Origin: Rhizobium redzepovicii | GTDB lineage: Bacteria > Pseudomonadota > Alphaproteobacteria > Rhizobiales > Rhizobiaceae | Length of the DNA: 64,000 nt | Direction of reading: 5' to 3' | Assembly: GCF_019793435.1 (NCBI RefSeq) | Contig: NZ_JAILYH010000006.1 | Location: forward strand, 248,001-312,000 | Shown: positions 58,540 to 64,000 of the stretch, in pieces | How the letters are laid out: the number at the start of each line of letters is the position of its first letter | Numbering within the stretch: the first letter of the stretch is position 1 | The notes under the pieces: model-generated | What the model saw: only the letters and a program-made list of their open reading frames with translations | What the model was told of the DNA's origin: nothing | Database searches by the model: none | Position numbers and translations under genes: made by a program

Positions 58540-58779
58540 ATGCCGAAGCGCATCCTGCAGGGCGTCGTCGTTGGCGACAAGAACGAGAAGACGGTAGTGG
58601 TTCGCGTCGAGCGTCGTTTCGCTCACCCGCTGCTCCAGAAGACCGTTCGTCGTTCCAAGAAGTACAAGGCCCACGACGAAAACAACCAGTACAAGATTGG
58701 CGATACCGTATCCATCGAGGAATGCGCGCCGATCTCCAAGGACAAGCGCTGGACGGTAATTTCCGCCCAGGGCCAGTAA
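58540..58779 (+). CDS. rpsQ: Ribosomal protein uS17
   Basis: A 79-aa OB-fold protein: [55 protein letters not shown] primary 16S binder and last gene of the S10 segment; a terminator follows 56 bp later, before rplN. Confidence 0.98.
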   Translation: MPKRILQGVVVGDKNEKTVVVRVERRFAHPLLQKTVRRSKKYKAHDENNQYKIGDTVSIEECAPISKDKRWTVISAQGQ

Positions 58780-58835
58780 ACAGAATTTTGTGCGAGGCCT
58801 TGCGTCTCGCCGAAATATCTGTATGAAGCAGCGTC

Positions 58836-58863
58836 AGAACGCTCGAATGCCGGGCGTTCTTTT
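58836..58863 (+). terminator. Terminator between S10 and spc segments
   Basis: AGAACGCTC (58836-58844) pairs with GGGCGTTCT (58852-58860), 9 bp with one G-U, followed by TTTTGC. It lies in a 257-bp gap between rpsQ and rplN, whereas genes elsewhere in this block are usually 2-40 bp apart. It implies a separate spc promoter in the remaining 170 bp; no clear -35/-10 pair was found. Confidence 0.65.
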
Positions 58864-59036
58864 GCTTTGAGCGCACGGAAGGTCCTTCGGGAAACCACCC
58901 TGGCACGATCGATCCCGCGCTATTCAGCATTGCCGCGTCTGTGCTGCCGTTACGGCAGTTCGGCCGGCGAAAATTTTCATAAGCCGGAGTAGGGGGCTAG
59001 CCCAACCATTCCGGTAAACCAAGAAGGCGACCTGAT

Positions 59037-59405
59037 ATGATTCAGATGCAAACAAACCTCGACGTCGCGGATAATTCCGGCGCACGTCGTGTCATGTGCA
59101 TCAAGGTGCTGGGCGGCTCGAAGCGCAAGTATGCCTCGATCGGCGACGTCATCGTCGTTTCGATCAAGGAAGCGATCCCGCGCGGCCGCGTGAAGAAGGG
59201 TGACGTGATGAAGGCGGTTGTCGTTCGCACCGCCAAGGACATCCGTCGTCCGGATGGCTCCGTCATCCGTTTCGACACCAACGCAGCAGTCCTCATCGAC
59301 AACAAGAAAGAGCCGATCGGCACCCGTATCTTCGGACCGGTTCCGCGCGAACTTCGCGCCAAGAACCACATGAAGATCATCTCGCTGGCTCCCGAAGTAC
59401 TGTAA
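59037..59405 (+). CDS. rplN: Ribosomal protein uL14
   Basis: A 122-aa L14: [54 protein letters not shown]. It forms an intersubunit bridge and binds the silencing factor RsfS. First gene of the spc segment, after the 257-bp gap. Confidence 0.98.
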   Translation: MIQMQTNLDVADNSGARRVMCIKVLGGSKRKYASIGDVIVVSIKEAIPRGRVKKGDVMKAVVVRTAKDIRRPDGSVIRFDTNAAVLIDNKKEPIGTRIFGPVPRELRAKNHMKIISLAPEVL

Positions 59406-59416
59406 GGAGCAAAGCG

Positions 59417-59725
59417 ATGCAGAAGATTCGTAAGGGCGACAAGGTCGTCATGCTCGCTGGCAAGGACAAGGGCCGTACCGGCGAAGTTGTCCAGGTCATG
59501 CCGAAGGAAGATCGTGCCGTTGTTCGTGGCGTCAACGTCGTCAAGCGCCACCAGCGCCAGACGCAGACCCAGGAAGCCGGCATCATCAACAAGGAAGCCT
59601 CCGTTCACCTGTCGAACGTTGCAATCGTCGACAAGGACGGCAAGCCGACCCGCGTCGGTTTCAAGGTTGTTGACGGCAAAAAGGTCCGTGTGGCCAAGCG
59701 TTCTGGAGAAGTGATCGATGGCTGA
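59417..59725 (+). CDS. rplX: Ribosomal protein uL24
   Basis: A 102-aa KOW-domain protein: [41 protein letters not shown]. An assembly initiator of the 50S. It overlaps rplE by 8 bp. Confidence 0.98.
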   Translation: MQKIRKGDKVVMLAGKDKGRTGEVVQVMPKEDRAVVRGVNVVKRHQRQTQTQEAGIINKEASVHLSNVAIVDKDGKPTRVGFKVVDGKKVRVAKRSGEVIDG

Positions 59726-60275
59726 GGCAAAATACGAGCCGCGGCTCAAGAAGGAATATGTCGAGCGCATCCGCAAGGCGATGCAGGAGCAGTTCTCCTA
59801 CGCCAACGAGATGATGATCCCGAAGCTCGACAAGATCGTGATCAACATGGGTGTCGGCGAAGCGACCGCTGACTCGAAGAAGCCGACGGTAGCTGCCGCC
59901 GACCTCGCGGCGATCGCCGGCCAGAAGCCGGTCATCACCCGCGCCCGCAACTCCATCGCAGGCTTCAAGGTCCGCGAACAGATGCCGATCGGCGCGAAGG
60001 TCACCCTGCGCGGCGCCCGCATGTACGAGTTCCTGGATCGCCTGGTCAACATCGCGCTTCCGCGCGTTCGCGACTTCCGCGGCCTGAACCCGAAAAGCTT
60101 TGACGGCCGTGGCAACTTCGCCATGGGCATCAAGGAGCACATTGTGTTCCCTGAGATCAACTACGACAAGGTTGATCAGATGTGGGGCATGGACATCATC
60201 GTTTGCACGACGGCGACGACCGACGACGAAGCACGGGCTCTTCTGAAAGAGTTCAGCTTCCCGTTCCGTCAATAA
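59718..60275 (+). CDS. rplE: Ribosomal protein uL5
   Basis: A 185-aa L5: [52 protein letters not shown]. It binds 5S rRNA and contacts P-site tRNA. It overlaps the end of rplX; rpsN follows after 32 bp. Confidence 0.98.
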   Translation: MAEAKYEPRLKKEYVERIRKAMQEQFSYANEMMIPKLDKIVINMGVGEATADSKKPTVAAADLAAIAGQKPVITRARNSIAGFKVREQMPIGAKVTLRGARMYEFLDRLVNIALPRVRDFRGLNPKSFDGRGNFAMGIKEHIVFPEINYDKVDQMWGMDIIVCTTATTDDEARALLKEFSFPFRQ

Positions 60276-60307
60276 CCGTAACGACGAGCGTAGAAAAGGA
60301 ACCTGAC

Positions 60308-60613
60308 ATGGCGAAGACAAGCGCAGTTGAAAAGAACAAGCGCCGCCGTACTACCGTCGCCAACCAGGCCGCTAAGCGGGCTGCGTTGAAGGCGATCATC
60401 ATGAACCAGGCTCTTCCGATCGAAGAGCGGTTCAAGGCCTCGATCAAGCTGGCATCCCTGCCGCGTGATGGATCGAAGACCCGTATTCGCAACCGTTGCG
60501 AAGTTTCGGGGCGTCCGCGCGCATATTACCGCAAACTGCGCATGTCGCGTATTGCGCTGCGTGAACTGGGCAATCTCGGCAAGGTGCCGGGCATCGTCAA
60601 GTCGAGCTGGTAA
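60308..60613 (+). CDS. rpsN: Ribosomal protein uS14
   Basis: A 101-aa S14 starting [17 protein letters not shown], with [30 protein letters not shown]. The long form, with only one cysteine in the signature region, is the zinc-independent type. The open frame extends upstream into rplE; the family start is at 60308 with AAAAGGAACCTGAC upstream. Confidence 0.97.
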   Translation: MAKTSAVEKNKRRRTTVANQAAKRAALKAIIMNQALPIEERFKASIKLASLPRDGSKTRIRNRCEVSGRPRAYYRKLRMSRIALRELGNLGKVPGIVKSSW

Positions 60614-60625
60614 GGAGCAGGTTAC

Positions 60626-61024
60626 ATGACAATGACTGATCCGTTGGGCGATATGCTCACCCGTATCCGTAACGGCGCTTCCCGCCGCAAGTCGTCGGTT
60701 TCGACGCCTGCGTCCAAGCTCCGTGCACGTGTTCTCGATGTCCTGCAGTCCGAAGGCTACATCCGTGGCTATTCCGTTGTCGATTTCGGCAATGGCAAGT
60801 CGGAACTCAGCATCGAGCTGAAATATTATGAAGGCGCATCGGTGATCCGTGAGATCGGCCGTGTGTCCAAGCCGGGCCGCCGGGTTTATGTCTCGGTCAA
60901 GTCCATTCCGCAGGTCGCGAACGGCCTCGGCATCACCATCCTTTCGACTCCGAAGGGTGTGATGGCCGATCACCAGGCTCGCGAACAGAACGTTGGCGGC
61001 GAGGTTCTTTGCTCGGTCTTCTAA
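60626..61024 (+). CDS. rpsH: Ribosomal protein uS8
   Basis: A 132-aa S8: [37 protein letters not shown]-terminal [26 protein letters not shown]. In E. coli S8 represses the spc operon at the rplX-rplE region. A second in-frame ATG at 60632 is possible. TAAGGAGCAGG precedes the start. Confidence 0.98.
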   Translation: MTMTDPLGDMLTRIRNGASRRKSSVSTPASKLRARVLDVLQSEGYIRGYSVVDFGNGKSELSIELKYYEGASVIREIGRVSKPGRRVYVSVKSIPQVANGLGITILSTPKGVMADHQAREQNVGGEVLCSVF

Positions 61025-61066
61025 GATCGGGCAGAGATCTCCATAGCGAACAGACAGGATTGAAAC

Positions 61067-61600
61067 ATGTCTCGTATCGGTAAAAAGCCCGTTCAGGTGC
61101 CTGCTGGGATCACGGCTACGGTCGATGGCCAGAAGGTCACTGCAAAGGGCCCGAAGGGCGAGCTGTTTTTCGTTGCTAACGACGAAATCAGCCTCAAGCT
61201 CGAAAACAACGCGGTCGTCGTGACGCCCGTGAACCAGACCAAGGATGCACGTTCGAAGTGGGGCATGTCCCGCACGATGATCGAAGGCATCTTCAAGGGC
61301 GTCAAGGACGGCTTCGAGCGCAAGCTCGAAATCAACGGCGTCGGTTACCGCGCCTCCCTGCAGGGCAAGAACCTGCAGCTGGCCCTCGGCTTCAGCCACG
61401 ACGTGATCTATGAGCCGCCGGTCGGCATCACGATCGCCGTTCCGAAGCCGACTGAAATTGTTGTCTCCGGCATCAATAAGCAGCAGGTCGGTCAGGTCGC
61501 CGCCGAAATCCGCGAATATCGCGGTCCCGAGCCCTACAAGGGCAAGGGCGTCAAGTACGCTGACGAGCGGATCGTCCGCAAAGAAGGCAAGAAGAAGTAA
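61067..61600 (+). CDS. rplF: Ribosomal protein uL6
   Basis: A 177-aa L6: [33 protein letters not shown], and [17 protein letters not shown] at the C-terminus. Two alike domains near the sarcin-ricin loop. 12 bp before rplR. Confidence 0.98.
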   Translation: MSRIGKKPVQVPAGITATVDGQKVTAKGPKGELFFVANDEISLKLENNAVVVTPVNQTKDARSKWGMSRTMIEGIFKGVKDGFERKLEINGVGYRASLQGKNLQLALGFSHDVIYEPPVGITIAVPKPTEIVVSGINKQQVGQVAAEIREYRGPEPYKGKGVKYADERIVRKEGKKK

Positions 61601-61612
61601 GGATCACGCGAA

Positions 61613-61975
61613 ATGGCTAGCAGGAAAGAAGCACTTGCACGTCGTGCCAACCGCGTGCGCCGTCATCTCAAGTCGGTGGCCAACGGCCGTCCGCGCCTGT
61701 CGGTTCATCGCTCCTCGAAGAACATCTACGCTCAGGTTATCGACGATGTTGCCGGCAAGACACTTGCCGCTGCATCGACCCTCGACAAGGATCTGCGCGG
61801 TTCTCTGAAGACCGGTGCTGACACAGCAGCAGCTGCCCTCGTCGGCAAGCTCGTTGCAGAGCGCGCTTCGAAGGCGGGTGTCACCGAGGTCGTATTCGAC
61901 CGTGGCGCCTTCATCTATCACGGCCGCATCAAGGCTCTCGCCGATGCAGCCCGCGAAGGCGGTCTCACCTTCTGA
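61613..61975 (+). CDS. rplR: Ribosomal protein uL18
   Basis: A 120-aa 5S-rRNA binding protein: [45 protein letters not shown], ending [24 protein letters not shown]. It is followed by a structured 130-bp spacer before rpsE rather than by immediate coupling. Confidence 0.98.
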   Translation: MASRKEALARRANRVRRHLKSVANGRPRLSVHRSSKNIYAQVIDDVAGKTLAAASTLDKDLRGSLKTGADTAAAALVGKLVAERASKAGVTEVVFDRGAFIYHGRIKALADAAREGGLTF

Positions 61976-61981
61976 TCAGTT

Positions 61982-62014
61982 TCCGGCCGGACGCTTTGGC
62001 GCCGGCCGGATTTT
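61982..62014 (+). terminator. Terminator-like hairpin between rplR and rpsE
   Basis: TCCGGCCGG (61982-61990) and its complement CCGGCCGGA (62002-62010) form a perfect 9-bp GC stem followed by TTTT, 6 bp after the rplR stop. A second perfect 8-bp stem, GGACCGCA (62019-62026) with TGCGGTCC (62052-62059), lies between it and rpsE. It may act as an internal attenuator. Confidence 0.6.
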
Positions 62015-62105
62015 CGCCGGACCGCAGGCACTCTCCGGAAGGGGAGGCTGATGCGGTCCACATGTATTTGCCGATTGCACCCGGAAAAGAAAAAGGAAGA
62101 GGACA

Positions 62106-62675
62106 ATGGCACAGGAAAGAAGGCCGCAGCGGGAAGACCGCCAGAGCCGTGAAGAGCGCGATAGCGAATTCGTCGACAAGCTTGTCGCGATCAACCGCGT
62201 CGCCAAGGTCGTCAAGGGCGGCCGTCGTTTCGGTTTCGCAGCACTCGTCGTCGTCGGCGACCAGAAGGGCCGCGTCGGCTTCGGCCATGGCAAGGCACGC
62301 GAAGTGCCGGAAGCCATCCGCAAGGCAACCGAAGCCGCCAAGCGCGAACTGATCTTCGTACCGCTGCGTGACGGCCGTACGCTGCATCACGACGTTCACG
62401 GCCGCCACGGCGCCGGCAAGGTTCTGCTGCGCTCGGCCAAGGTCGGTACCGGCATCATCGCCGGCGGTCCGATGCGCGCCGTTTTCGAAACGCTCGGCAT
62501 GCACGACGTCGTCGCCAAGTCGACTGGTTCGTCGAACCCCTACAACATGGTTCGCGCCACCTTCGACGCTCTGAAGCACCAGGTTCACCCGAAGGACATC
62601 GCAGCTCAGCGCGGCATCAAGTATGCAACGCTGCAGGCTCGTCGTAGCGCCTCCGGCAACGCCTCTGAAGAATAA
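62106..62675 (+). CDS. rpsE: Ribosomal protein uS5
   Basis: A 189-aa S5 with a charged N-terminal extension ([21 protein letters not shown]), the double-stranded-RNA-like domain ([25 protein letters not shown]) and C-terminal domain. It guards decoding accuracy. 14 bp before rpmD. Confidence 0.98.
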   Translation: MAQERRPQREDRQSREERDSEFVDKLVAINRVAKVVKGGRRFGFAALVVVGDQKGRVGFGHGKAREVPEAIRKATEAAKRELIFVPLRDGRTLHHDVHGRHGAGKVLLRSAKVGTGIIAGGPMRAVFETLGMHDVVAKSTGSSNPYNMVRATFDALKHQVHPKDIAAQRGIKYATLQARRSASGNASEE

Positions 62676-62689
62676 GAGGAGTTTGACAG

Positions 62690-62899
62690 ATGGCCAAGGC
62701 TACCAAGAAGGCTGAAGCGAAGACTGTCACGATCGAACAGATCGGCAGCCCGATTCGCCGTCCGGATGTTCAGCAGCGCACGCTGATCGGTCTCGGACTG
62801 AACAAGATGCACCGTCGCCGCACGCTGGAGGATACTCCTTCGGTTCGTGGCATGATCCGTGCTGTCCAGCATCTCGTTCGCGTCGTCGACGAGAAGTGA
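62690..62899 (+). CDS. rpmD: Ribosomal protein uL30
   Basis: A 69-aa L30: [46 protein letters not shown]. The N-terminus carries a short Lys-rich extension ([10 protein letters not shown]) compared with E. coli. 16 bp before rplO. Confidence 0.97.
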   Translation: MAKATKKAEAKTVTIEQIGSPIRRPDVQQRTLIGLGLNKMHRRRTLEDTPSVRGMIRAVQHLVRVVDEK

Positions 62900-62915
62900 G
62901 ACGGAGGAAACGCTC

Positions 62916-63392
62916 ATGAAACTCAATGAAATTAAAGATAACGAAGGTTCGACCCACAGCCGCAAGCGCCTCGGCCGCGGTATCGGCTCGGGCTCCGGCA
63001 AGACCGGTGGTCGCGGTGTGAAGGGTCAGAAGTCCCGTTCGGGCGTCGCCATCAACGGCTTCGAAGGCGGCCAGATGCCGATCTATCGTCGCCTGCCGAA
63101 GCGCGGCTTCAACAACATTTTCGCTTCCGATTTTGTTGTTGTGTCGCTGGCTCGCATCCAGGCGGCGATCGACGCCGGCAAGCTCGATGCCAAGGCGACC
63201 GTTGACGCAGCTGCCCTCAAGGCCGCCGGCGTCATCCGCCGCACCAAAGACGGCGTTCGCGTTCTCGCTGACGGCGAGCTGAAGGCCAAGATCACCATCG
63301 TCGTTGCCGGCGCCTCCAAGCCTGCCGTCGAGAAGATCGAAAAGGCCGGCGGCACCGTGACGCTGCTTTCGGCTCCGGCTGCAGCCGAATAA
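62916..63392 (+). CDS. rplO: Ribosomal protein uL15
   Basis: A 158-aa L15 with the glycine/arginine-rich N-terminus ([33 protein letters not shown]) that penetrates the 50S, and a globular C-terminus. Start [11 protein letters not shown] at 62916 has GGAGGAAACGCTC; the frame opens earlier inside rpmD. It is followed by a terminator rather than directly by secY. Confidence 0.98.
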   Translation: MKLNEIKDNEGSTHSRKRLGRGIGSGSGKTGGRGVKGQKSRSGVAINGFEGGQMPIYRRLPKRGFNNIFASDFVVVSLARIQAAIDAGKLDAKATVDAAALKAAGVIRRTKDGVRVLADGELKAKITIVVAGASKPAVEKIEKAGGTVTLLSAPAAAE

Positions 63393-63408
63393 TAATCTGA
63401 TGATATAT

Positions 63409-63438
63409 CGCCCGGGGTGCTTCACACCGGGCGATTTT
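63409..63438 (+). terminator. Terminator between rplO and secY
   Basis: TCGCCCGG-G-GTG and CAC-A-CCGGGCGA form an 8+3-bp stem with one mismatch and a CTT loop, followed by TTTT, about 17 bp after the rplO stop. The rplO-secY gap is 233 bp, so secY is likely to have its own promoter; I found no convincing one. Confidence 0.65.
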
Positions 63439-63625
63439 GCTCCCATATGTGGGCCTCACAAAATGTTGGCTGGCGCGCCCGCGTCATGCCGGTAAGACTG
63501 AAACAAGGGTGAGGCATGGGGTTGCGCTGCAATCCGTACTGAACCCGGTTTTGAATAATTTTCATACTGATTCCGGGGCCGGCCTATCCCCCAGAGACGC
63601 CGGAATTGGTAGCGCGGAGAAACGC

Positions 63626-64000
63626 ATGGCTTCTGCAGCGGAACAATTGGCATCCAACCTCAATTTTTCGACCTTTGCCAAAGCCGAGGATTTGAAGAAG
63701 CGCCTGTGGTTCACACTGGCAGCTCTCCTCGTTTACAGGCTCGGTACCCATATTCCGCTTCCAGGCCTCAACCCCGAAGCCTATGCCCAGGCTTTCCGCG
63801 GCCAGGCAGGTGGCATTCTCGGCCTTTTCAACATGTTTTCGGGCGGCGCCGTTCAGCGCATGGCGATCTTCGCGCTCGGCATCATGCCCTATATCTCCGC
63901 TTCGATCATAGTGCAGCTGATGACATCGGTCGTGCCGGCGCTCGAAAACCTCAAGAAAGAGGGCGAGCAGGGCCGTAAGATCATCAACCAGTATACCCGC
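63626..64000 (+). CDS. secY: Preprotein translocase SecY, partial (3' end beyond right edge)
   Basis: ATG at 63626 with GCGGAGAAACGC upstream opens MASAAEQLASNLNFSTFAKAEDLKKRLWFTLAALLVYRLGTHIPLPGLNP; 125 codons are in the window without a stop. Helix 1, the plug region (GILGLFNMFSGGAVQRMAIFALGIMPYISASII) and helix 2b are seen. It forms the central pore of the Sec channel with SecE (36137). Confidence 0.97.
   Translation, partial: MASAAEQLASNLNFSTFAKAEDLKKRLWFTLAALLVYRLGTHIPLPGLNPEAYAQAFRGQAGGILGLFNMFSGGAVQRMAIFALGIMPYISASIIVQLMTSVVPALENLKKEGEQGRKIINQYTR

Overview
The window is 64 kb of core chromosome from an alphaproteobacterium, most likely Rhizobium (R. leguminosarum / R. etli group). Evidence: high GC; the divK-pleD-rpmG neighbourhood; the topA-rnr-DUF983 and rne-amidase-mrcA-prfB orders; a RIME-like palindromic repeat; and alphaproteobacterial features in the proteins, such as an acidic insert in the RNase E S1 domain and zinc-free forms of L33 and S14. 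Species is inferred from protein character and gene order only.

Layout. 1-2.8 kb: partial HAD-like gene and DUF3572 (minus), then the cell-cycle signalling pair divK-pleD (plus). 2.8-3.5 kb: gene-poor stretch holding a candidate small RNA with its own terminator. 3.5-15 kb, mostly minus strand: rpmG, an MFS permease, DUF983, rnr, topA, dprA, plsY, then pyrB overlapping a dihydroorotase-like gene that has lost nearly all metal ligands. 15-17.4 kb: AidB-like acyl-CoA dehydrogenase, a RIME-like repeat, and a vapB antitoxin next to a truncated vapC. 17.5-26.4 kb: rne (minus), divergent to amidase-mrcA-prfB; prfB carries a programmed +1 frameshift. 26.4-32.4 kb: small hydrolase, exported proteins, NAD kinase, tRNA-Thr, Inh-domain protein, rlmB.

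32.5-64 kb is the translation and transcription supercluster on the plus strand: tRNA-Tyr, tRNA-Gly, tuf copy 1, a small membrane-protein ORF, an SDR epimerase, tRNA-Trp, secE-nusG, rplKA, rplJL, rpoBC, one minus-strand hypothetical gene, then rpsL-rpsG-fusA-tuf copy 2 and the S10 and spc ribosomal-protein clusters, ending inside secY at the right edge.

The content is mostly housekeeping. The window contains no phage, CRISPR, secondary-metabolite or novel defence cassette. The observations most worth a second look are the probable pseudo-dihydroorotase paired with PyrB, the vapBC remnant cut by a repeat, the candidate small RNA with two mutually exclusive stems near 3.3 kb, the two tuf genes that differ at three silent positions, the RF2 frameshift site, and several strong hairpins that divide the ribosomal-protein clusters into segments.
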